Shown: positions 16,491-24,208 of the stretch, one piece after another
Numbering within the stretch: position 1 is the first letter of the stretch
How the letters are laid out: each line of letters begins with the position of its first letter
Assembly: GCF_019710635.1 (NCBI RefSeq)
Contig: NZ_JAIFZS010000044.1
Span: forward strand, 44,466-108,465
DNA from: Mycolicibacterium xanthum
GTDB lineage: Bacteria; Actinomycetota; Actinomycetes; Mycobacteriales; Mycobacteriaceae
Direction: 5' to 3'
DNA: 64,000 bases
Made by a program: the position numbers and the translations under genes
Notes under the pieces: model-generated
What the model was told of the DNA's origin: nothing
What the model saw: the letters and a program-made list of their open reading frames with translations, nothing else
The model's database searches: none

Positions 16491-17998
16491 CCGGCACGCT
16501 GGCCGACGCGCTGCGGGACGCGGCGGCCGCCACCCCCGAACGCGTCCTGGTCCGCGACGGGGTCGCCGATCTGACCTGCCGGGAGCTTCTGGACCGCTCG
16601 ACGGCGCTGGCGCATGCGCTGGTCCGGCGCATGCCGGTGGGCAGCGTCGTCTCGTTCATGGTGCCCAATTGGCATGAGGCCGCGGTGATCTACCTCGGGG
16701 CCACGCTGGCGGGGATGGTGGTCAACCCGATCCTGCCGTCACTGCGCGATCACGAGCTGTCGTTCATCCTCTCCGACGCCGGCACCCGCGCGGTGTTCAT
16801 CCCGCAGACCTTCGGCGGCCACGAGTACGCGACGATGCTGCACCGGGTGGTCGCCACACTGCCGGACCCACCGGAAGTCGTCGTGCTGCGCGGCGACGCG
16901 AGCGGCCACGGTGACTTCACCGCGTTCACCGACCTGCTCGCCGAGCCCGGCGACGGCCCGCTGCCGAGCCTGGATCCGGCGGCGACCCGGATGGTGCTCT
17001 ACACCTCCGGCACCACCGGGCGCCCGAAAGGTGTACTGCACAAACATGAGTCACTGCACGCGCTGATCATGCAGTTGGGCCGGTACTGGCGGATCGATCC
17101 GGGCGACACGTTCCTGGTGGCGTCCCCGATCGCGCACATCGGCGGGTCGATCTATGCGTTCGAGATACCCCTGCTGCTCGGCGCGCAGGCGGTGCTGATG
17201 GAGCGCTGGGACGCCGACGCCGCGGTATCGCTGATGCTCGAGCACCGCTGCACCCACATGGCCGGTGCGACACCGTTCCTCGAAGGTCTGCTGGCGGCGG
17301 CGCAGCGGTCCGGTACCCGCCTGCCCGACCTGAAGGTCTTCATCTGCGGCGGCGCATCGGTTCCCCCGTCACTGATCCGGCGTGCCGCCGAGTACCTCGA
17401 CGATGCCCTGGTCACCCGCGTGTACGGCTCGACCGAGGTTCCGGTGACGACCGTCGGTTCCCTCGACGACATCGATCACGCGGCCGACACCGACGGCAGG
17501 CCCGGCATCGCCGACGTCGTCGTCGTCGACGGCGAGATCCGGGCCCGCGGGCCGCAGATGCTCACCGGATATCTGCACCCCGAAGACGATCTCGATGCAT
17601 TCGACGAGGCGGGCTACTTCCGTACCGGCGATCTCGGACACCTCACCGACGACGGCTATCTGGTCGTGACCGGGCGGGCCAAGGACATCATCATCCGCAA
17701 CGGCGAGAACATCTCCCCCAAAGAGGTCGAGGACATTCTCGTCACCCATCCCCACATCGCCGAGATCGCGGTCGTCGGGATTCCGGACCGCCGCACCGGC
17801 GAGCGGGCGTGCGCGGCGATCGTCGCAGCCGATTCGGTCGGGCCGGATGTCGCCGAGCTGAAGGAATTCCTGGTCGCCCGCGGGGTCGCGAAGTTCAAGG
17901 TGCCCGAACAGGTGGTGCTTGTCGACGCATTGCCGAAGAACGACGCGGGCAAGGTGCTCAAGCACCGGATCAGGGCCGAGCTGTCGAAGGAGTCATGA
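16487..17998 (+). CDS. acyl-CoA synthetase (AMP-binding, FadD-like)
   Basis: A 503-residue adenylate-forming ligase that should activate a carboxylic acid to its CoA ester with ATP. The P-loop is YTSGTTGRPKG. The C-terminal core has YFRTGDLGHL, the hinge GRAKDIIIRNGENI, and the catalytic Lys in PKNDAGKVLK. The start GTG overlaps the GntR stop (GTGA), so translation is coupled to the regulator. A second ligase in the same operon suggests either two substrates or activation at two stages of degradation. Confidence 0.93.
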   Translation: MTGTLADALRDAAAATPERVLVRDGVADLTCRELLDRSTALAHALVRRMPVGSVVSFMVPNWHEAAVIYLGATLAGMVVNPILPSLRDHELSFILSDAGTRAVFIPQTFGGHEYATMLHRVVATLPDPPEVVVLRGDASGHGDFTAFTDLLAEPGDGPLPSLDPAATRMVLYTSGTTGRPKGVLHKHESLHALIMQLGRYWRIDPGDTFLVASPIAHIGGSIYAFEIPLLLGAQAVLMERWDADAAVSLMLEHRCTHMAGATPFLEGLLAAAQRSGTRLPDLKVFICGGASVPPSLIRRAAEYLDDALVTRVYGSTEVPVTTVGSLDDIDHAADTDGRPGIADVVVVDGEIRARGPQMLTGYLHPEDDLDAFDEAGYFRTGDLGHLTDDGYLVVTGRAKDIIIRNGENISPKEVEDILVTHPHIAEIAVVGIPDRRTGERACAAIVAADSVGPDVAELKEFLVARGVAKFKVPEQVVLVDALPKNDAGKVLKHRIRAELSKES

Positions 17999-17999
17999 G

Positions 18000-18773
18000 A
18001 TGCAGGTAGCGATCGTCACCGGAGCCAGCAGCGGCATCGGATTCGGCTGTGCGACAAAGCTGGCCGAGGACGGGATGGCGGTGCTGGGCACCGGCCGGGA
18101 CCCCGATCGGCTCGCCGAGCTGGAGAAGTCGGTCGGCAGCGACCGGGTGGCGACGCTCGCGGTCGACCTGACCGCCGACGATGCGCCGCAACGCATCGTC
18201 GATGCCGCCCTGGACCGGTGGGGCCGCATCGACTTTCTGATCAACAACGCGGGCGTCGGCTCCCCGAAGCCGCTGCACGAGACCGACGACGAATCCCTGG
18301 ACTACTTCCTCGGCCTGATGCTGCGCGCGCCGTTCCGGCTGGCTCGCGACGTGATCGGGCAAATGCAGCCCGGGTCGGCGATCATCAACGTGACGTCGAC
18401 CTTCGCCGTCGTCGGCGGCTTGCGGGGCGGGGCGTACTCGGCCGCCAAGGGCGGGCTGACGGCGCTGACGGGTCACATCGCGTGTCAGTACGGCGCGCAG
18501 GGAATCCGGTGCAACGCGGTCGCTCCCGGTGTGACGCTGACCCCGATGGTCGCCACCCGGCTCGAGGACGAGCGGTTCCGCAAGATCAACACCGAGATGA
18601 CGCCGCACACCCGGTTGGGCCGGGTCGAGGACATCGCCGCCACGGTGGCGTTCCTGTGCTCGGATGGCGGCAGCTTCATCAACGGCCAGACCATCGTGGT
18701 CGACGGCGGCTGGAGTTCGACGAAGTACCTGTCCGACTTCGCGCTGAACTCCGACTGGGTTGCGCGCCGATGA
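18000..18773 (+). CDS. SDR-family oxidoreductase
   Basis: A 257-residue classical short-chain dehydrogenase, with TGASSGIG at the N-terminus, NNAG, and the catalytic Tyr/Lys in AYSAAKGG. The ATG at 18000 begins one base after the ligase stop codon; a longer frame runs upstream through that gene and is not used. The stop codon TGA (18771-18773) lies inside a GATGAGCGCTCGCGCGAAG repeat unit. Probably another alcohol or hydroxyacyl oxidation of the same pathway. Confidence 0.9.
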   Translation: MQVAIVTGASSGIGFGCATKLAEDGMAVLGTGRDPDRLAELEKSVGSDRVATLAVDLTADDAPQRIVDAALDRWGRIDFLINNAGVGSPKPLHETDDESLDYFLGLMLRAPFRLARDVIGQMQPGSAIINVTSTFAVVGGLRGGAYSAAKGGLTALTGHIACQYGAQGIRCNAVAPGVTLTPMVATRLEDERFRKINTEMTPHTRLGRVEDIAATVAFLCSDGGSFINGQTIVVDGGWSSTKYLSDFALNSDWVARR

Positions 18774-18838
18774 GCGCTCGCGCGAAGAGCAGAGTGTCCG
18801 ATGAGCGCTCGCGCGAAGACGAGCCCTCGGGCGAGGAG
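18769..18838 (+). repeat. DERLREE-type junction repeat, two copies plus a decayed third
   Basis: GATGAGCGCTCGCGCGAAG occurs at 18769-18787 and 18800-18818, followed by a degenerate copy to about 18838 (GACGAGCCCTCGGGCGAGGAG). The first copy contains the stop codon of the SDR gene, and the array fills the gap before the next ligase gene. Near-identical units recur at 26598-26661 and 37499-37696. Confidence 0.85.
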
Positions 18839-18861
18839 CCATCGGTGAAGAGGAGACAACA

Positions 18862-20355
18862 GTGAACCTGTTCGCACTGCTGGACCAGGCCGCGGCCCGG
18901 CACGGCGGCCGCGGCGCGGTGTATCACGGTGAGCGGCAGGTACATACGTTCGCCCAGCTGCGCGAGCGCGCACTGCGCCTGGCCACCGGCATCGGTGAGC
19001 TCGGCCGCGGTGCACGTATCGCGGTGGCCAGCGAGAACAGCCCCGAGATCGTCGAGTTGATGTTCGCGATCTGGGCGGCGGAGTGTTTGGTGGTTCCGAT
19101 CAACTACAAGCTGCACCCGCGCGAGATGGAGCAGATCCTCGACGACTCCGGCGCATCGCTGGTCTTCGCATCGCCGAAGATCGGCGCCCAGCTGTCGGCC
19201 TCGACATCGGTGACCATCGAGATCATCGGTGAAGACGGGTACCGGAGTCGTTGTGCCGCAGCAACTGCGGGTACGCCGCGCCATACCGATCCGGCCAGCC
19301 TGGCCTGGCTGTTCTACACCAGCGGCACCACGGGCCGGTCCAAGGGCGCCATGCTGTCGCACCGCAACCTGATGGCGATGACGGTGTCGCACCTCGCCGA
19401 CTTCGATTCGCCCGACCAGAACTGCAGCCTGATCCACGGCGCCCCCATGTCGCACGGATCCGGGCTCTACATTCCGCCCTACATCGCGCGGGCCGCCCGC
19501 CAGGTGGTGCCGGCCTCCGGCGCGTTCGAGCCGCCCGAGTTCCTCGACCTGTGCGAGCACCATCCAGGTTGCAGCGCGTTCCTGGCGCCGACCATGGTCG
19601 CCCGGCTGGTGCAGACCGGACGCGCCCGGCCGGCCAACCTGAACAGGATCGTCTACGGCGGCGGCCCGATGTACGTCGACAGCCTCAAGAAGGCGATGGG
19701 CGCATTCGGGCCGATCTTCGTCCAGCTCTACGGGCAGGGCGAGGCACCGATGACGATCACCGGCCTGCGTCAGAGCGACCACGTCGCCAATCAGGTCGCC
19801 GGAGACGGATGGGCACCGGATTCGGTGCTCGGCTCGGTCGGCTACGCCCGCTCCGGTGTCGACGTCGCCGTGCTGGGTACCGACGGTGAGCCGGCAGGCA
19901 TCGGTGAGATCGGCGAGATCGTCTGCCGCGGCGACGTGGTGATGTCGGGGTACTGGAACAACCCGGAGGCCACCGCGGCCACGCTGCAGGACGGGTGGCT
20001 GCACACCGGGGACATGGGATCGTTCGACGAGCACGGATTCCTGACGTTGCGCGACCGCTCCAAGGACGTGGTGATCAGTGGGGGTAGCAACATCTACCCG
20101 CGCGAGGTCGAGGAGGCGCTGCTCGAGCACTCTGGCGTGGTCGAGGCCGGCGTGGTGGGCGCGCACGACGAGGAGTGGGGCGAGATCGTCGTCGCGTTCA
20201 TCGTCGGTGAGGTTTCCGCGGCCGACCTGGATGCGCACCTGCTGGACCGCATCGCGCGGTTCAAGAGGCCCAAGCGCTACGAGTTCGTCGACGAGCTGCC
20301 CAAGAACAGCTACGGCAAGGTGCTCAAGCGGGAGCTGCGGGCCCGGCTGGGCTGA
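18862..20355 (+). CDS. acyl-CoA synthetase (AMP-binding, FadD-like)
   Basis: A 497-residue ligase, with the P-loop FYTSGTTGRSKG, GWLHTGDMGSF, the hinge DRSKDVVISGGSNI, and the C-terminal Lys in PKNSYGKVLKRE. The GTG start at 18862 has AGGAG eight bases upstream. It is the last gene of the rightward operon; the following gene is convergent with a one-base gap. It is well diverged from the other ligase of the cluster, so the two probably take different acids. Confidence 0.93.
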   Translation: MNLFALLDQAAARHGGRGAVYHGERQVHTFAQLRERALRLATGIGELGRGARIAVASENSPEIVELMFAIWAAECLVVPINYKLHPREMEQILDDSGASLVFASPKIGAQLSASTSVTIEIIGEDGYRSRCAAATAGTPRHTDPASLAWLFYTSGTTGRSKGAMLSHRNLMAMTVSHLADFDSPDQNCSLIHGAPMSHGSGLYIPPYIARAARQVVPASGAFEPPEFLDLCEHHPGCSAFLAPTMVARLVQTGRARPANLNRIVYGGGPMYVDSLKKAMGAFGPIFVQLYGQGEAPMTITGLRQSDHVANQVAGDGWAPDSVLGSVGYARSGVDVAVLGTDGEPAGIGEIGEIVCRGDVVMSGYWNNPEATAATLQDGWLHTGDMGSFDEHGFLTLRDRSKDVVISGGSNIYPREVEEALLEHSGVVEAGVVGAHDEEWGEIVVAFIVGEVSAADLDAHLLDRIARFKRPKRYEFVDELPKNSYGKVLKRELRARLG

Positions 20356-20356
20356 C

Positions 20357-21430
20357 TCACCACATCAACCCGCGCAGCAGCGCGGTCGGCGGGATATCCT
20401 CTGCCGCAATCAGTCCGGGCGGAGCGTCGCACACCCAGTCGATCGCATTGACCACGCGTGCGGCTGTGGACAGGCACCCGGCGTCGGTGGCATCGAGCAG
20501 CGGGTGCAACAGGTGGGTGTTCATCTCCACCCGCGGCTCACCGTCCACCACCACCCGGTGAATGCCGACCAGGTCACCGGGCGGGAAGTCCCACTGCGGC
20601 GCCGCCGCGCGGGTGAGCCGGTTGATGTGCTCGACGGTGATCACCGGTATGTCGCCGCGCACCCCCTCGACGGCGAACCGCACCGCGGCCAGCCCGCCCG
20701 GCTCGACCGTCGTCATCGTGCATTCGATGCGCTCGGTGGTGTGCCACGGTTCGAAACGTTCGCGGACATCGTCGAGCTCCACGTCGAGGTGGCCGGCCAG
20801 GTTGCGCACCAACCCGCCGAAAAGCGCGGTGATCACCCCGGGCTGGAACGCCATCGGCAGGTCGTCGTCGGCGGTGCTGCCGAAACCCATAGCGGTGCCG
20901 GTGTATTCGAAGTCGTCGTAGTTTCCGTAATCGAAGATCTCCTGCACGGTCACCGAGCGTGCGCGGGTGACCAGGCTCAACGCGGCGTGCACGGCCGTGT
21001 CGCCCGAGAAGCCCGGGTCGACACCGTTGACGTAGAGCGAGGCGTTTCCGGCCGCACAGGCGCGCTGCAGCGGCCCGGTCAGCCAGTCGTCGGCCTGCCG
21101 CGGCGTGACCAACCACACCATCGACGTCCCGACCACGTTGATCCCGGCGGACAGCAGTCTCGCCAGCTGCTCGACGGCCTGCATCGGCCGCGTCTCGCCC
21201 AACGCGGTGTAGACCACGCAGTCCGGCCGCAGCGCGATCAGCGCGTCGAGATCGCCGGTGGCGATGATCCCGGTGGGTTCGGTCAGCCCGCACAACTCCG
21301 CGGCGTCCCGGCCGATCTTGTCCGCACCCGAGGCGTGCACCCCGACAAGTTCCAGATCCGGCCTGCCGATGATCGCCCGCAACGAATGGCGCCCCACGTT
21401 GCCGGTGGAGAATTGGACCACCCTGCGCAT
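20357..21430 (-). CDS. DapB-like NAD(P)-binding oxidoreductase
   Basis: About 357 residues, with an N-terminal Rossmann motif VVQFSTGNVGRHSLRAI as in the dihydrodipicolinate-reductase-like family that includes 2,4-diaminopentanoate dehydrogenases. Such mycobacterial proteins have no settled function. The start is uncertain: ATG 21430 gives MRRVVQFSTG, as in the family, while in-frame ATGs at 21439 and 21448 add a few residues; none has a good Shine-Dalgarno. It is convergent with the catabolic ligase and probably a separate unit. Confidence 0.82.
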   Translation of the reverse strand: MRRVVQFSTGNVGRHSLRAIIGRPDLELVGVHASGADKIGRDAAELCGLTEPTGIIATGDLDALIALRPDCVVYTALGETRPMQAVEQLARLLSAGINVVGTSMVWLVTPRQADDWLTGPLQRACAAGNASLYVNGVDPGFSGDTAVHAALSLVTRARSVTVQEIFDYGNYDDFEYTGTAMGFGSTADDDLPMAFQPGVITALFGGLVRNLAGHLDVELDDVRERFEPWHTTERIECTMTTVEPGGLAAVRFAVEGVRGDIPVITVEHINRLTRAAAPQWDFPPGDLVGIHRVVVDGEPRVEMNTHLLHPLLDATDAGCLSTAARVVNAIDWVCDAPPGLIAAEDIPPTALLRGLMW

Positions 21431-21621
21431 TCTCGGCATCCGTCCCATCGTCCGTCGCTGGCCGCGGTGAGCGCCCACCATCCTAGATCGCGACGTGCGC
21501 CGGCGGATCGAACCGGCCGCAACGGTCGACATCGGTCTGGTATCAATGGAGTTCGAGTCCGGGTGCCGCACTGCGGTGCGGTTCGCCGAGCCGACACGTC
21601 GACTTCTCGGAGGTGATCCGC

Positions 21622-22287
21622 ATGCGCGTCGTCATTGCCGGTGGGCACGGCAAGATCGCCTTGGCCACCGAGCGCCTGCTGACCGACCGCGGGGACTCCG
21701 TCGCGGCGATCATCCGCAACCCCGACCACGCCGACGACGTACGCGCCGCCGGTGCCGACCCGATCGTCCTCGACCTCGAGGACACCGACGTCGAAGCAGT
21801 CGCGGCACACCTGAGCGGCGCCGACGCGGTGATCTTCGCCGCCGGCGCCGGACCCGGCAGCGGGGCGGCCCGCAAGCTGACCGTCGACCGGGACGCCGCC
21901 ATCCTGCTCGCCGACGCCGCCGAGGCCGCAGGCGTGCACCGCTACGCGATGATCTCGGCGATGGCCGCCGACGTCGCGGCCCCCGACGCTGCCGGCGATC
22001 CGGTGTTCGTGGCCTACCTGCGGGCCAAGGGCGCCGCAGACGACGAGGTACGGTCCCGGTCTGCTCTGCACACGACGATCGTCCGACCGGGGCTGCTGAC
22101 CGACGAACCCGGAACCGGCCGGGTGCAGATCGCCGCGCGCACCGGACGTGGCGCCATCCCCCGCGCGGACGTCGCCGCGGTGCTGGTGGCGGTGCTGGAC
22201 TCGCCGGAGACCGCTCAGCACACCTTCGAGGTGATCGCGGGCGCCGACCGCGTCGGCGACGCGGTGGCCGCCCTCACCCGGGACTGA
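21622..22287 (+). CDS. NAD(P)H-binding atypical SDR
   Basis: A 221-residue protein with IAGGHGKIALATERLL (Rossmann glycine motif), followed by an acidic VLDLED. Later blocks SISAM-like MISAMAADV and VRPGLLTDEPGTGR match the NmrA/YwnB-type atypical short-chain family. GGAGG lies eight bases before the ATG at 21622, which is preferred over an in-frame GTG at 21613. Its 3' end overlaps the convergent methyltransferase gene by 14 bp. The physiological role is unknown. Confidence 0.85.
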   Translation: MRVVIAGGHGKIALATERLLTDRGDSVAAIIRNPDHADDVRAAGADPIVLDLEDTDVEAVAAHLSGADAVIFAAGAGPGSGAARKLTVDRDAAILLADAAEAAGVHRYAMISAMAADVAAPDAAGDPVFVAYLRAKGAADDEVRSRSALHTTIVRPGLLTDEPGTGRVQIAARTGRGAIPRADVAAVLVAVLDSPETAQHTFEVIAGADRVGDAVAALTRD

Positions 22288-23536
22288 CGGGCCGGCGCGC
22301 CAGTATCTGGTCGACGCCCATCCGGCCCTCCTCGAACGCCAGACCCCCGCCCACCAGGTAGAGTCGCCACACCCGCGCGACCTCCTCGCCGAGCAGTGCG
22401 ACGAACTGCTGATAGCGGTCCTCGAACGTCGCGATCCAGGCGTCCACGGTGCGGGCGTAGTGTTCGCGCATCGCCTCGACGCCCAGCACCTCGAAACCGC
22501 TGTCCTGCAGGAACTTCACCGTCTGCCACAGCGGGCGCATGTGCATGTCCGGGGCGATGTAGGACTCGATGAACCGCCCGCCGCCGGGTGCGGCGCCGGC
22601 CCGCCGCGACATCTGCTGCAGCAGCAACCGGCCCCCCGGCCGCAGCGCGCGCAGCATCAGGGCGGTATACGTCGGGTAGTTCTGTTCCCCGACGTGCTCG
22701 CCCATCTCGATCGAGCTCACCGCGTCGTACTCCCCGTCCTCGTCCAGCTCGCGATAGTCCTGCAGCCTGACCTCGACGAGGCCGGAAAGCCCCAGTGCTG
22801 CAACGCGTTCAGCGACGAACCTGCGCTGCTGTTCGGACAGCGTGACCCCGGTGGCCGCCACGCCGTACTCGCGTGCGGCGTGGATCACCATCGAACCCCA
22901 CCCGCAGCCGACGTCGAGCAGCCGTTGCCCGGGCCGAAGCTCCAGCTTTCGGCACACCAGTTCCAGCTTGGCGGTCTGCGCGTCGTGCAACGACTGCCCG
23001 GGGTCGGTGAAATAGGCCGACGAATACGCCATGTGCTCGTCGAGCAGCAGCTCGTAGAACGCATTGGACAAGTCGTAGTGATGGGCGATCGCCGCGCGGT
23101 CCCGTCGGCTGGTGTGCAGCCGGCCCGACAATCGGGCCTCCGACACCGGGGGCCGGGGCGGCGGACCGATCACACCCAGTCGCACCGCCACCAGCCCCAC
23201 GGCCAGCTTGTCGCGCACCGTGAGCGGCAGGTCGACCGACTGCGAGCGCGCACTGCGCCAGGCCCGCCGGAAGCCCTCGGCGAGGTCGCCCTCGACGTCG
23301 ATGTCGCCGGTCACGTAGGCGCGCGCCAGGCCCATCTCCCCCGGCGCCCACAGCAGACGGCGCAACGCCCGCCGCGACCGGATCACCAGGACCGGGCCGT
23401 CCGGCGGGCCGGCTTGCGAACCGTCCCACGCCCGCACCCGCACCGGCAGGTCGACCCCGACGGCGCCGCGGACCACCGCGGCCAGCCGACCGGCCACCGT
23501 CGGTCGGACCGACGGGTGAACGCCGTCCGCACTCAC
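22274..23536 (-). CDS. cyclopropane-fatty-acyl-phospholipid synthase-family methyltransferase
   Basis: A 420-residue SAM-dependent enzyme of the CFA-synthase class. The SAM motif is LLDVGCGWGSM. The family block HYDLSNAFYELLLDEHMAYSS precedes it. Enzymes of this class methylate or cyclopropanate unsaturated acyl chains of membrane lipids. It starts with GTG at 23534-23536, overlapping the SRPBCC gene by four bases, so it is probably co-transcribed with the ctpE-antitoxin-toxin genes. The bfaA-type reductase that accompanies tuberculostearate synthesis is not adjacent, so the exact product is open. Confidence 0.9.
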   Translation of the reverse strand: MSADGVHPSVRPTVAGRLAAVVRGAVGVDLPVRVRAWDGSQAGPPDGPVLVIRSRRALRRLLWAPGEMGLARAYVTGDIDVEGDLAEGFRRAWRSARSQSVDLPLTVRDKLAVGLVAVRLGVIGPPPRPPVSEARLSGRLHTSRRDRAAIAHHYDLSNAFYELLLDEHMAYSSAYFTDPGQSLHDAQTAKLELVCRKLELRPGQRLLDVGCGWGSMVIHAAREYGVAATGVTLSEQQRRFVAERVAALGLSGLVEVRLQDYRELDEDGEYDAVSSIEMGEHVGEQNYPTYTALMLRALRPGGRLLLQQMSRRAGAAPGGGRFIESYIAPDMHMRPLWQTVKFLQDSGFEVLGVEAMREHYARTVDAWIATFEDRYQQFVALLGEEVARVWRLYLVGGGLAFEEGRMGVDQILARRPVSPG

Positions 23537-23979
23537 GACACCGCGAAGACCGCCTTGAAGCGGTTCAGCGACTCCTGGATGTCGCTCTTGAGCGCACCGG
23601 CCACCACCATGCCGATCGGCCCGAACAGCGCGGGCCCACCGAGGTGGACGTCGAAGGTGACCGTCGAGGCGTTCGGGTCGGCCTCGACGGGCCTGACCTT
23701 GCCGATCAGCTTGACCTTGACACCGCCCTTACCGTCGCCGTTGAGCGTCATCGCCTCCGGCGGCCGGTAGTGCACAACCGTCCAGCGCACCCGGTTGGCC
23801 ATGCCCTTCACCTCGACGATCGAGTCGAGCATGGTGCCCTTCTCGATGACCTCCGGAGGCTTAGAACGCCACACCCGGTGAATGGACAGCCATTCCCGGT
23901 ACCGCGACAGGTCCGACGCGCCGTCCCAGGCCTGCTCCGGCGACAAGGGCACGTCGACGGAAACCGACAGCTTGGCCAC
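23533..23979 (-). CDS. SRPBCC protein, Rv0910/MT0934-family putative toxin
   Basis: A 148-residue single-domain SRPBCC/START-like protein. The N-terminal MAKLSVSVDVPLSPEQAW and the later HLGGPALFGPIGM match what I recall of Rv0910, which has been described as the toxin of a pair with Rv0909. The upstream gene, three bases away, is an Rv0909-type antitoxin, which supports the assignment. The order ctpE, antitoxin, toxin is the same as in M. tuberculosis. The hydrophobic cavity of the fold suggests lipid or ligand binding, and how it would act as a toxin is unclear. Confidence 0.85.
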   Translation of the reverse strand: MAKLSVSVDVPLSPEQAWDGASDLSRYREWLSIHRVWRSKPPEVIEKGTMLDSIVEVKGMANRVRWTVVHYRPPEAMTLNGDGKGGVKVKLIGKVRPVEADPNASTVTFDVHLGGPALFGPIGMVVAGALKSDIQESLNRFKAVFAVS

Positions 23980-23982
23980 GGC

Positions 23983-24198
23983 TCAGCCCTGCGGCGGGGG
24001 CGGTGACGCGGGCGGCTCCCGGTCCGGCGTGGTGTTGTCGGCGACGGCCTTCTTGGCCGCGTCCTGCACCTTGTCGACCGTCGAGGCGTATTTGCCGTGC
24101 GTCTTCTGGTCGACGATGTCGGCGGCCTTGTCGATCGCGGTGTCCACCTTGTCGGCGTTCTTGGAGAGCAGATCCTTGGCCTTGTCCAGAAATCCCAT
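23983..24198 (-). CDS. Rv0909/MT0933-family antitoxin
   Basis: A 71-residue, highly charged helical protein: MGFLDKAKDLLSKNADKVD, then the family-typical DQKTHGKY and TVDKVQDAAKK, ending in a Pro-rich tail. This matches the MT0933-like antitoxin family. The ATG at 24196-24198 is preferred, with GGTGAGG just upstream; a GTG three codons earlier is possible. It is 10 bp after the ctpE stop and 3 bp before the SRPBCC gene. Confidence 0.85.
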   Translation of the reverse strand: MGFLDKAKDLLSKNADKVDTAIDKAADIVDQKTHGKYASTVDKVQDAAKKAVADNTTPDREPPASPPPPQG

Positions 24199-24208
24199 GT
24201 GCCTCACC

